64,000 nucleotides of DNA from Ovis canadensis (Eukaryota; Chordata; Mammalia; Artiodactyla; Bovidae). The notes under the pieces are model-generated. The model was not told where the DNA came from and did no database searches. It was given only the letters and a program-made list of their open reading frames with translations. Positions within the stretch are counted from its first letter, which is position 1; each line of letters begins with the position of its first letter. Of this stretch, positions 1 to 9,479 are shown in pieces. The position numbers and the translations under genes were made by a program. The DNA is taken from NCBI RefSeq assembly GCF_042477335.2, contig NC_091255.1, positions 45,238,501-45,302,500 on the forward strand, given 5' to 3'.

Positions 1-137
1 AGATGAACGAGTCTGCCGAAGCGGGTATTTTTTCGGAGTCACTGGAGTAGGCTGCTGCTGACTACGGGTCACTCTCCTGGTAGAGTAAGCAGGCTCCTCA
101 GTGCCAAAAGACTGCAAATTTCGAACAGGACTGGAAT
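1..137 (-). CDS. KAT7: KAT7 coding exon 3 (cut by the left edge)
   Basis: Read on the minus strand from 137, this completes codon 55 (G from exon 2 plus AT = Asp) and runs 45 further codons to the edge, residues 56-100. It opens [11 protein letters not shown] and ends YPLRQTRSS, with no stop. The acceptor is CAG at 140-138, behind a T/C-rich tract. Established KAT7 phosphosites are visible: Ser57 in an SP context (reported Plk1 site), and Thr85 and Thr88 in TP contexts (reported Cdk1 sites). The segment is basic and Ser/Thr/Gln rich, as expected for the disordered N-terminal regulatory region before the zinc finger. The true exon end is outside the window, so its length is unknown. Sequence and splice frame leave little doubt. 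Confidence 0.96.
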
Positions 138-274
138 CTGATCCCGATTTTAAAAATAATAAAACAATTAAAGAAAAAAGAAAGAAATCTGTTTTATATT
201 CCATTAGTGTGACTTATTAGCATGTAGGTTCTCCTAAATATAAGCAACATAGAGATGGCAGAGAGGTACAGTAC

Positions 275-535
275 AGCACAGAACTAATGGCTTAGGCACT
301 GGAATCAAGATTGAATGTAATTCAATTCCACTTCATCATACTAACTAGTTGGGCATACTGGGCAAGTTAATCTCTCCAAGCCTATTTCCTGATCTATTTT
401 TAAAAAAGGGAAAATACTAGTAACACATTCCTCACACATTCGCTGTGAGAAATAAGTGAAATAACTCACATAAGGGACTTAATAAGATCCTTAGATATCT
501 AAATGTAGTGCTTTATAAATATTAGCTACATGCTC
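275..535 (+). repeat. MIR SINE, diverged
   Basis: The order of landmarks is that of MIR: a clause like gggcaagttaatctctccaagcc, a stretch with gaaataagtgaaataactcac, then gtagtgctttataaatatta. It lies in KAT7 intron 2. Divergence is high, so the limits are approximate. Confidence 0.55.
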
Positions 536-570
536 TTTCTTTCTTTACCCCACCAGAAAAGAGATACTCT

Positions 571-599
571 ACTACTAAAGATATAACATCTTTAGTAGT
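571..599. repeat. Perfect 12-bp hairpin, 5-base loop
   Basis: ACTACTAAAGAT at 571-582 is followed by the loop ATAAC and then its exact reverse complement at 588-599. It lies in KAT7 intron 2 and is not part of a repeat I recognise. No function is claimed. Confidence 0.85.
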
Positions 600-1293
600 T
601 CTGAGGAGGAATGACTGTCAGTAATGGGGAATGAATGGTAGGCTATTGAGGCTGTGATTCACCAGGCCAAATCAGAGGCCTTACAGCCAAGACTATGGAC
701 TACTGAACTTCTAGCCTGCCAACATGGACTGTTGGTTTGATGGCATCATATTTACTTTCTTAAAAAAAAAGTGGCCAATATTTGAAATAACAAAGATTCT
801 ATGTAAAAACATGAAAAACCAATATTTCCTTTCTTTAAGGACCTTTTTTCTTCCTGATTACCCTGTCTGACACTCTAAAACAAAATAATACTAGATTCAT
901 AAAGGGTAAGGCAGGGCTACAACTTTAAAAAGTTTTGGATGCAAAAATCTATTCTGAAGCAGCCAACAGTTCTTTTACATCTCCAATCTAAAGATACTTA
1001 CAGGAATAAAGGCAATTCAGAAGTTAAAGTCTATTTTAAACAAAAAAAGATCCTAATATGTAAATCTTACAGATTCTTCAAAGAAAACTGAAAGTCTCAA
1101 ACTCTTGTGTAAAAGTTAGCACACAGCTCAGTTTTCAGTTTGTGTATCTCCAAGGGGCTCCATTTACAATGTAGTCTACATTTTGTTTTAGAAAGGGCCA
1201 TCTAACATGAATCATACTGTGAATGGTGTCCTCAGGAGTTGTGTGACTTACTGGTGATAAAGTGTAACTAGAAAGAGACCAAGGGCTCAGGTA

Positions 1294-2543
1294 TTAGGTT
1301 GGTGCAAAAGTAACTTTTGTTTTGCATTGCTGAACTTTGCTGTTTGATATTGGAATACATTCTTAAATATATGTGGTTATGTTATGCATCATTTTAATGC
1401 ATATTTCTTGCTTTATTTTTTTTTGCTAATGACTTATTACTTGCTGTTTATTTTTAGACTATAGAAATGATGTTAGACAAAAAGCAAATTCAAGCAGTTT
1501 TTTAAGTTGAGCTCAAAATTGGTCATAAAGCAGCAGAGACAACTCACACATCAACAATGCACTTGGCCCAGGAACTGCTAATGAACGTACAGTGCAGTGG
1601 TGGTTCAGTTTCGCAAAGGAAGACAAGAGCCTTCAAGATGAGGAATGCAATGGCTGGCCATCAGAAGGTGACAGCAACCAACAGAGAGCAATCTTCAAAG
1701 CTGATCCTCTTACAAACACACAAGAAAGTGCCCAAGAACTCAACATGACTACTCTATGGTCACTTGGCATTTGAAGCAAATTGGAAACGTGAAAAAGTTT
1801 GGTAAGTGGGTGCCTTATGAGTTGACCAAAAATTTTAAAAATTGTCATTTTGAAGTGTTGTCTTCTCTATGCAACAACGAACCATTTCTTGATCGGATTA
1901 TGACCTGTGACTTGGCGACAAAAAGTGGATTTTATACGACAACCAGCGACCAACCAGGTTAGTGGTTGGACAGAGAAAAAGCTCCCAAGCACTTCCCAAA
2001 GCCAAACTTGCATCAAAAGAAGGTCACAGTCACTGTGTGGTGGCCTGTTGCAGGTGTCTGATCCACTACAGCTTTCTGAAACCATTACATCTGAGAAGCA
2101 TGGTCAGCAAATCAATGAGATGCGCTGAAAATTGCAACACCTGCAACCAATGCTGGCCAACAGACTTCTCCTCTACTACAATGCTTGGTCACCCATCACA
2201 CCACCAACGCTTCAAAAGTTGAACAAACTGGGCTACAAAGCTTTGATTCATCCACTATATTCATCTGACCTCTCAGTAACCGATTACCACTTCTTCAAGC
2301 ATTTTGACAACTTTCTGCAGGGAAAATGCTCCCACAATCAGCAGGAGGCAGAAAGTGCTTTTCAAGAGTTCGCTGAATTCTAAAGCATGGATTTTTACAC
2401 TACACAAATAAATTTATTTCTTGTTTGCAATAATGTGTTGATTGTAATGGTTCCTATTTTGATTAATAAAGGTGTGTTTGAGCTTAGTTACAATGATTTA
2501 AAATTCACAGTCCGAAACCACAATTACTTTTGCACCAACCTAG
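1294..2543 (+). mobile_element. Full-length mariner copy (Hsmar1/BTMAR-like), inactive
   Basis: The 1,250-bp element begins TTAGGTTGGTGCAAAAGTAA and ends with the matching inverted terminal repeat (ttacttttgcaccaacctag). TA dinucleotides flank it at 1292-1293 and 2544-2545, as expected for Tc1/mariner target duplication. Inside are relics of a mariner transposase in several frames. Near 2132-2383 a C-terminal piece is readable, including DLSVTDYHFFKHFDNFLQGK, but the DN before the third catalytic region reads YN. The first catalytic motif near 1905 is also disrupted. The element is a dead copy in KAT7 intron 2, antisense to the gene. Confidence 0.9.
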
Positions 2544-2545
2544 TA

Positions 2546-3116
2546 GTAGATGGCACTTCAAAACGATCCTTTTTTAGATTTGTGGTCAGCTCATGAGGCA
2601 CTCACTTATCGAGCTTTTACACCTTTCCAATTTGCTTCAAATGCCAAACAACTGTAGAACAAGCCACACTGAGTTCTTGGTTAACTTCTTCATGTAGTTC
2701 TAAGAGGATCAGCTTCTATGATTGCTCTCAACTGGTCTCTGTCACCTTCTAATGGCTGGTCACTGTGCTCCTCATCTTGAAGGCCTTTGCAAAATTTCTT
2801 GAACTACTACTGCACTGAACATTCATTAGCAGTTCCTGGGCCAAATGTGTTGCTGATGTTGCAAACCGTCTCTGCTGCTTTATGACCCATTTTGAATTTG
2901 AACAAGAATATCGCTCAAATCTGCTTTAGGTCTAACATCATCTCCATAGTCTAAAATACATATAAAGATAAACAGCAAGTAATAACTCATTAGCAAAAAC
3001 ATAAAGCAAGAAATGCGCATTGAAATAAGATAACCACTTTTATTTAAGAATGTATTCCAGTATCAAATGGCAAAATTCGACAATGCAAAACTGCAATTAC
3101 TTTTGCCCCAACCTAA
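2546..3116 (-). mobile_element. Second mariner copy, 5' half only, opposite orientation
   Basis: On the minus strand this starts at 3116 with TTAGGTTGGGGCAAAAGTAA, flanked by TA at 3117-3118. It follows the first 570 or so bases of the neighbouring mariner with many substitutions, for example the shared ggcccaggaactgctaatga. Homology stops within a few bases of the TA that ends the full-length copy. It therefore forms an inverted repeat with the left half of that copy. It carries no intact reading frame. Confidence 0.88.
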
Positions 3117-3269
3117 TAATTCCTAGTTATTTTGAATATTTACAACTTTCAGCTATCCAGTGCATGGCCAATTACTTTATAAGAACACTTATGCACAATC
3201 TGTTGCATATACTATACCCTCTGCCTATAGTACCACTTTTCCATTTTCAACTTGTAAATTCCTACTTAG

Positions 3270-3470
3270 ATCCTTGAAGATTTCCACCTCTGGACTTTCA
3301 CAGTACTCTATGCCAACCTCTCTCAAAGCCCACTCCACAATGCATTATCGTATCAGTTTACATCCTGCACTATACTGTAAGCACCTTGAGGGCAAGAAGT
3401 GTGATTTTTCTATCATGGTATTCCAGAATATAGCATAGTACCTCAATTATAGTAGCCATTTATCAATATT
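3270..3470 (+). repeat. Possible L2 3' fragment
   Basis: Phrases like gtaagcaccttgagggcaagaagtg and agcatagtacctcaattatagtag recall the L2 3' end. It is strongly diverged and the limits are loose. Confidence 0.4.
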
Positions 3471-3970
3471 TCCATTGTACCAAAAGATAAAAACTTAAAG
3501 TTGCGAAATCAAGAGACATCTATACTTCAGCTCAAATATTAGATTCAAAAATAAAGAACAGTTGCTAAAAGAGAATGTTTCCACTTTCTTGCTTGAATAG
3601 ATGTTTTTCTCTTATTCTGCAACATGCTCATACAGCAATAACCAAATCAATACTATTTAAGTGATCAAAGTATTTTATATTTTCCTTCTTAATTTACTAT
3701 CTCTTAATTGATCGTCGCTTTCTGCATTAATTACAAATTTCTGTCTTTCCCAGAGAATCCCAGAGCAGAGCCAGGAGAGTCAGGGATACCCTCCAAATCT
3801 AAGCCCAGATGGCCAATTGCACTACAGAACCTTCCAAAACCAAGATTTCCCATTCTCTACTACCAAAGCAAAATTCTGGGTATTTACAATTGACAGCTGG
3901 TCAACTGTTTCTTTTTATTAACTGTACCTGACTATACTGTATAATTAAACATGGTTTTAGAAGTACTGGG

Positions 3971-4187
3971 ACTTTTTTGCAGCCCAGCTGGTAAAGAATC
4001 TGCCTACAATGTGGGAGACCTGGGTTTGATCCCTGGGTTGATCAAAGAAGATCAACCTAGAAGATCCCCTGGAGAAGGGAGAGACTATCCACTCCAGTAT
4101 TCTGGCCTAGAGAATTCCATGGACTCTATAGCCCATGGGGTCACAAAGAGTCTGACACGACTGAGCAACTCACTTCACTTCACTTCA
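3971..4187 (+). mobile_element. Bov-tA SINE
   Basis: A tRNA-Glu-like head (ccagctggtaaagaatctgc, gggtttgatccctggg) is joined to the Bov-A body (cactccagtattctgg, catggggtcacaaagagtc, gacacgactgagcaac). An exact 10-bp target duplication, aagtactggg, flanks it at 3961-3970 and 4188-4197. Fairly young insertion in KAT7 intron 2. Confidence 0.95.
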
Positions 4188-4569
4188 AAGTACTGGGCCT
4201 CCTACAATAACAAGTTCTTCAAGAGACCACTTGAAGTCCCTAGGCCTAAACCACTTTTAGGAAGTGAAAAGATAACACTCTCATTTTACTGATTGGGAAA
4301 CTGTAATCTATAAAAAATTAAATGACTCAGGACATTCACGTTTCACATATCTATTAAACCAGACACGGTTCTTTTGGGTCTACAAATCAGACAGTTCCCC
4401 AAATGGAACCATTTTAAACACGTGATACTTCACAGCCATTTATTCTGTATTTTACCAGATTCTGTCATCAACATTCAGACAAGGGACCAGTTTCCACATT
4501 AACCAGCACAATAATACAATGTCCAATAAGCTGTGAGGTGTGATCATGAAAAAGGAAGCTGCCTTTTAC

Positions 4570-4717
4570 CTTGGGAACTCTGGCTTAGCCGGGCTGAAGA
4601 GCGGGTGACTCGAGCAGATCGCCGGGATGTGCCATCACTTTCTGAACTATCTGTATGCTCAAGATCTGTAGAAAAATCGGAATCTTCGGTTCCATCTGAA
4701 CTACTCCCCGCATTCCT
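4570..4717 (-). CDS. KAT7: KAT7 coding exon 2
   Basis: On the minus strand, CAG at 720-718 of the 4.7-kb block is the acceptor and the exon opens AGG AAT GCG, giving [20 protein letters not shown] and on to SARLSQSSQ. The donor is GTAAAA directly after 4570. It supplies 49 codons plus one base (residues 6-54), phase 1, fitting exon 3 exactly. The protein matches the human KAT7 N-terminus as I recall it. The acidic Ser-rich part is followed by a basic run [12 protein letters not shown]. Ser50 and Ser53 sit in SQ motifs, the reported ATM/ATR sites after UV damage. No truncation or frameshift is seen. Confidence 0.97.
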
Positions 4718-5289
4718 CTGTAACACCATAGATTCAGATATTAGCACAGAAACATTTACTCTGTGGGTTTGAATTAACACTGGAAATAAAACAGATTGTA
4801 ATGCTGATAACACCAAGTTCAAACCTTCCTTTTATTTACTTAAATGGAACAACTGACAAATAATGCACCTTTATTAAATAAATACAGGAGAAGAATTCTT
4901 GCTGTATTATTATAATTCTAAAACAAGTTCATTAGGTCAGTACCACAAACTTTAATAAAGTATTTTACTCAAAACAGTCTGATTGACATAAAACATGTAC
5001 TTACAGTAACTCAAGGGTAATGAGAAAAATGTTAGTGCTAGACCCCACTGAACTTTATTGTAGCTTTTGTTCAAAGTCTCCATGAACAGCTATTACATTT
5101 TTAAAAACCACACATGAATTCAAAATGTCATGGTCCTAAAAGAACTTAGGGGCAAAGAGAGTAATATCCTTCTTTCTTATGTTATCTACTTTTAAAGTTT
5201 CTTCACTTGAATGCCAAAAGTGCTTTAAGAAAGGGGGGAAGGGAGTGACTTGCACATAAAGACTTATAGGTAAGCATAAACAGAAGGTT

Positions 5290-5560
5290 GAAGAAGGCAA
5301 AGGCAATCCACTCAGGTACTCTTGCCTGGAAAATCCCATGGACAGAGGAGCCTGGTAGGCTCCTCTGGGGCTCCATGGGGTCACTAAGAGTCAGACACGA
5401 CTGAGCGACTTAACTTTCACTCATTGGAGAAGGAAATGGCAACCCACTCCAGTGTTCTTGCCTGGAGAATCCCAGGGACAGGGGAGCCTGGTGGGCTGCT
5501 GTCTATAGGGTGGCACAGAGTCGGACATGACTGAAGCGACTTAGCAGCAGTAGCAGTAGC
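5290..5560 (+). mobile_element. Bov-A2 SINE (two Bov-A units)
   Basis: Two tandem Bov-A units each carry the cttgcctgg..aatccca and gacatgactga/gacacgactga landmarks, ending in a short agcagtagcagt tail. An exact 12-bp target duplication, aaacagaaggtt, lies at 5278-5289 and 5561-5572. It sits in KAT7 intron 1. Confidence 0.95.
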
Positions 5561-6339
5561 AAACAGAAGGTTTTTAAAAATCACCTTTTCAATTAATAAT
5601 TATTTACCAATTGTTAGCCTTCTGAGGCATGTTAGCCAGAGATAACTTTTATCAACTGCGCTAATAAAAGTATTAACTTTTATTAACACTATACCTTTTA
5701 CTAAACCAGAAAGGGAAACATATTTGCTAAAAAAAAAAAACCACACACACACTAAAGCTTCAAATTACTAAGTTCTTTATTCAAACTCCTAAGCACCAGT
5801 TGTTTAGAATTCATAAGCTTTTAGATTTTTGGAAAGAGAAAAATTTGCATACATCTGCAAATAATAACCTTTCTGCAGCAAAATTTATAAACATTCACAC
5901 TAAATGAGACACACAAAAACTGTAAATCGCCTCAGGACAGTTTATGCCACCAAATAAGCTACTAAAAAGCATACATTTTCACAAGTTCTCTGTATTTGGG
6001 AACTGCAGAAAGAACTGTGGGCCTATTCCAAGGCACCAGTACTACTGTTGCATTTGGTGAGCCTTAATATAAATACCACCTATCAATGTACATCACTGTA
6101 GGAGACATTAAAAAGTATAAATACTTGAAAGCCTCTGGGAAGAGAAACATTTCTGCAGAAATGAACAAAAATACAATAAACTTTCCAAATATCCAAAGCT
6201 AATCTGCCCAGACACTGAGTGGAGGCTCCAGAGACAGCCACAGAAAATTGGCAGAACAAAAGGGGAGTCTTAAAAGTCATCCAGTCCAATTACTCAGATA
6301 TTGAATCCCTAATTATCTTTGACCATCACCTTCCCGGCT

Positions 6340-6612
6340 TGATCATGGAATTGAGTTCTTCTCTCCCGGCTTTTACTAATCTACTTCCCATCTTACTCCA
6401 TAGTAGACTTAATTGCTCTCTCACTTTCGTGCCATTAAGCTTTGTCTATTACTGCCAAGTAGAGAATTTACTAGATCCTTTCAAGTTATTTACGAGTCTG
6501 TTTTCCCCATCAGACTCAGATTTCCTTAAGCCAAGGATCATGTCTAATTAATTTCTGAATCCCCAGCAGCCAGCAGGTAGCAAGCAGTCAATAAACATTT
6601 GTTGAATTAGAT
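6340..6612 (+). repeat. L2 3' end fragment
   Basis: The end reads ccaaggatcatgtctaatt, then ccccagcagccagcaggtag and caataaacatttgttgaatt, which is the L2 3' terminal pattern. The 5' limit is uncertain. Confidence 0.55.
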
Positions 6613-7022
6613 TTGTTCTGGAGTCCCGGCTCTGCATTGCCTAATTGAGTGGCTTGGGGTACTCCATTAAGCCTGTTTGTTTAGCTGAGAAAAGAAGGGG
6701 TGGGGGTGTCCCTAGGTAATCTCATAAACCCCATCTAATTTTATAAAGTTTCTGATTTAACGAACTGCATTTTGTAGGCGCTAACTAAGCAGACAAGGAA
6801 AAATCACAGCTTAGGAGCAACAGGCCAGAGTGAGATCCCTGGGGAGTGGGCGCTGGTTTTCCACCACCCAGTTCTCGGCTTTGTTCTGTCCCCCGCGGGG
6901 AAAGGAAGGATGCTCCAAAACTCTGCCTCTGTGAGCATCATCAGACGGAAGGGAGGGGATTCGAGCCACCCAACCGCGGTCCCGATAAACCGCGCCCCCA
7001 CAGGACAGACTGGCAGGCCTAG

Positions 7023-7331
7023 CCAATCAAGAGAGGAGAGATCGTTCTCTACGGCCTGTCGGACAGCGATAGAGCCGGGCCCATACACCGCCCCCACACG
7101 CGGGGAGGTGACCGTTGAGCCCAAATGGGCGGTGTCACCAGCCAATCAATATGTTTCTAGACGTTTCAGCGACCAATTAACGAGAAGAACGCCTCCGAGC
7201 CAGGCAAGCAGAGGGCGGGAATAGTTGCAACCATAGGCCGAGGCCAGGGTCGGGCCCACATTTTTCTGTTGGGTAGGGACAGAAGAGGGTTGCTAAGCTA
7301 GGTTCGGGGGAGCGGGAAGTTGGAACCCAAT
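7023..7331 (+). promoter_or_regulatory. Four CCAAT boxes, all on the plus strand
   Basis: CCAAT occurs at 7023-7027, 7142-7146, 7173-7177 and 7327-7331, three of them as CCAATCA or CCAATTA. These are candidate NF-Y sites. They lie downstream of the KAT7 start codon with respect to KAT7 transcription, inside the start of intron 1. Confidence 0.5.
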
Positions 7332-7416
7332 CATTATGAGGCGTGGCCAACTGCGTCATGTTTCTCAAACGACTGTCCTTAGAAACCCGCCATCCCTCCC
7401 GTCCTGTTCCTCTCAC

Positions 7417-7431
7417 CTTCCTTCGAGGCAT
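7417..7431 (-). CDS. KAT7: KAT7 coding exon 1 (initiator codons)
   Basis: The minus strand reads ATG CCT CGA AGG AAG, then GTGAGA as splice donor at 7416. This encodes MPRRK, the KAT7 amino terminus, and leaves phase 0 to meet AGG AAT of exon 2. The start has G at -3 and C at +4, an adequate Kozak context. The frame stays open for 69 codons upstream, back to a TGA at 7641-7639, but without any ATG, so this ATG is the natural start. Only 15 coding bases are present, so the identification rests on the joined exons and the CpG-island setting rather than on this exon alone. Confidence 0.93.
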
Positions 7432-7617
7432 TGCCGGCTGCTGCGGCCCGACGGTTATGATTCGGGCAGCGGCGGCAGCAGCAGGAACGGTGGCTCCGGC
7501 GGGCTCCGTGGCGGCCTGTGTAGCAGTCCCAATCCTGCGGACGATCCCAAGTGCCTCCTGCTTCTCAGCGTCTAGAGCCTTCTGCGCAGGCGCCGCGGGC
7601 TGAGGCGCTTTTTCCTC

Positions 7618-7727
7618 CACTTCCGGCTGGGGTTTGCGTCACATGACGTTCGGGTCAAAGAGGATGCTGGGAGGTTCGTTACCCTGGTGAGGCTACTGAG
7701 CGCCATTTTGGACTTGGGCAGGAAGTG
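7618..7727. promoter_or_regulatory. KAT7: ETS and YY1 motifs upstream of the KAT7 start
   Basis: CACTTCCGG at 7618-7626 is an ETS/GABP consensus (CCGGAAGTG on the KAT7 strand). CGCCATTTTG at 7701-7710 reads CAAAATGGCG on the KAT7 strand, a YY1 core. A further GGAAGTG is at 7721-7727. A GTCACATGAC E-box-like palindrome is at 7638-7647. Such sites often mark the start area of housekeeping genes; the use here is inferred. Confidence 0.5.
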
Positions 7728-8561
7728 GCTCCGGTGGTGGAAAGTGGGGCCAGCCAAGTTTAGTTAGGGGAATGGCACCCTTTGTAGGCGTAGGTAGCCA
7801 TTCCTGTTTGGGGCAGAAGCCAGACAATTGAAGTTAACGGTTCTCATCTTTACCTAGGGCAAAATTTCCCTTCCTGGTCGTTTTAATTTCTGAAGTCGAG
7901 GAAGGAAAGCCCCAGAATCCATCAGGTTGCTGAGATTTAACCCCTTCGTCGCCGAATTGGCTAAAGGACGTTTCCGTTTATGGGCATAAACTCAAAGTTG
8001 GGAAGGGATATTTTGCAGATGAAACAATTTTAACAGCTATCCTGTGTCAAAATGGTGAGGAATGGGAGCTTGGGAAAGGAACGAAAGGGTAGCGTCCATC
8101 GCCAGGAAGTTTCTTGTCTGGTAGAGGAGACATTGTCCTTGCCCTTTAGCAAACATCAAGTAGATTAATTCGTTCAATCGCGGAAGGAGACCGAACCATT
8201 CTCCAGAAGCTGTAGCTCCAAAGAAGAGCCAGTTTAGCTCTGTGGTGAGCACCCGTCTCCTTACCCCATCCTGTATGGTTATGAGCGCCTTGGGTGGCCC
8301 GCAGGATGAGAATGTGTGTGCATCTGTGTGCGCCAGAGCCACAGAAGCGTTGAACTTCATGAGCCCAAGTGACCTCTCGAAACTCAGCTGCTTCAGCCAA
8401 CAGTTGAGGGACGGAGGAACAGGAAGGAATATTTTTAGTAAAGCTGGATCTCAGGCACTGATTTTTAAATAATAGTGAGGGAGCCTCGAAAGAAGAAGTT
8501 GTGGAAGATGTAGGGCTAGAAGAGTTTAAAGGCAGGGAAGTGGATAGCAGACGATGAGAAT

Positions 8562-8754
8562 TTGAGTGAGTGAAAGTCGCTCAGTCGTGTCCGACTCTGC
8601 GACCCCAAGGGCTGTAGTCCGTGGAATTCTCCAGGCCAGAATACTGGAACGGGTACCCTTTTTCTTCTCCAGGGGATGTTCCAACCCAGGGATCGAACCC
8701 AGGTCTCCCGCATTGCGGGCGGATTCTTTACCGGCTAAGCCACAAGGGAAGCCC
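8562..8754 (-). mobile_element. Bov-tA SINE
   Basis: The reverse-strand Bov-A body (gctcagtcgtgtccgactct, ccaggccagaatactgg) leads to the tRNA-like end (gggatcgaacccaggtctcc, gctaagccacaagggaagcc). It lies just outside the KAT7 promoter. Confidence 0.92.
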
Positions 8755-8935
8755 GTTGAGGATTTAGCCTTGCAAAAGAGCCTTGAGAAGACCAAGGCTT
8801 GCCCCGGAGCGCATGGGTGGGATCCAGGCAGGCTCAGTCGTTAATTTAGGATCATTTGATTGATGTGCTAAACAGAGGACTCTGAAGGATTGAAGTTCCA
8901 GACCCTTAGCTAACACTCTCCTTGGAGATATTCTG

Positions 8936-9145
8936 CGTGCTTAATCCCTCAGTCGTGTGTGACTCTTTGCGACCCCATGCACTGCAGCCTGCCAGGCTCC
9001 TCTGTCCATGGGATTCTCCAGGCAGGAATACTGGAGTGGGTTGCCAGACCCTCCTCCAGGGGATCTTCCCAACTCAGGGATCGAACTCAGTCAGGTCTCC
9101 CACCTTACAGGTGGATTGTTTACCATCTGAGCCACCAGGGAGATA
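8936..9145 (-). mobile_element. Bov-tA SINE
   Basis: Same structure as the preceding copy: cctcagtcgtgtgtgactct, ccatgggattctccaggc, gggatcgaactcagtcagg, ctgagccaccagggag. It lies about 180 bp from the previous SINE, in the same orientation. Confidence 0.92.
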
Positions 9146-9479
9146 TATTCTAGGCTAATGTTAGGGCACACAGCTTTTGGTATTTTGTTTTTATTATTTT
9201 AGCTTTTAGTCTTTACTATAGATATCTTTGAATAACTTACTTAGTTTGAAGTGCACATAAGATCTTATTTGGAAAGGGCTCCTGCTTAGTCTTCGTTTGT
9301 ATCCCCTCAGGACTTAAGCATTTAATTTCACACTATTACTTTTATTCTGCACTTACTGGTATGTTCCTAAGGTTATTTTTTAGTGTTCTGGCTCCCCAGC
9401 TGTTGGTAAGGAGATCTTATGGTAAGAGCATGTCTCATTTCTTTAATACCATCCTTAATAGTACTCAGTCCATTCTATG

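Larger units (their letters stand above)
1..7760 (-). other. KAT7: KAT7 gene, 5' part (exons 1-3, introns 1-2)
   Basis: This stretch holds the start of KAT7 (HBO1, MYST2), read leftward. Three coding exons (7417-7431, 4570-4717, 1-137) have proper GT donors and AG acceptors and join in frame to residues 1-100. Intron 1 is 2,699 bp and intron 2 is 4,432 bp. KAT7 is the MYST-family acetyltransferase that, with ING4/5, MEAF6 and JADE or BRPF scaffolds, acetylates histones H3 and H4 and supports replication licensing. The zinc-finger and MYST domain exons lie left of the window. The transcription start is inferred only, somewhere near 7.5-7.75 kb. The upstream neighbour is FAM117A in divergent orientation, starting 20.8 kb away. 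Confidence 0.95.
6830..7760. promoter_or_regulatory. KAT7: KAT7 CpG island and promoter region
   Basis: This block is rich in CG dinucleotides and GC boxes (for example cgcgccccca and cgcccccacac), while both flanks are AT-rich. The KAT7 start codon (7431) lies inside. No TATA box is evident, typical of a broad CpG-island promoter. Limits were judged by eye. Confidence 0.85.

Noticed and set aside
2132-2383. Transposase-like open frame as a domesticated mariner gene
   Set aside because: It is a short C-terminal piece only; the frame is broken upstream and catalytic residues are altered. No sign of a host fusion.
7336-7603. Plus-strand open frames across the KAT7 promoter
   Set aside because: Antisense composition effects of the CpG island, with no family resemblance.
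7177-7620. 147-codon minus-strand frame as an N-terminally extended KAT7 exon
   Set aside because: It has no ATG before the known start and reads through the splice donor after MPRRK. The part after the donor is intron.
8690-8754. tRNA-like A and B boxes in this and other Bov-tA and CHR elements
   Set aside because: These are tRNA-Glu-derived SINE heads and lack an intact cloverleaf and a separate terminator context, so they are not tRNA genes.
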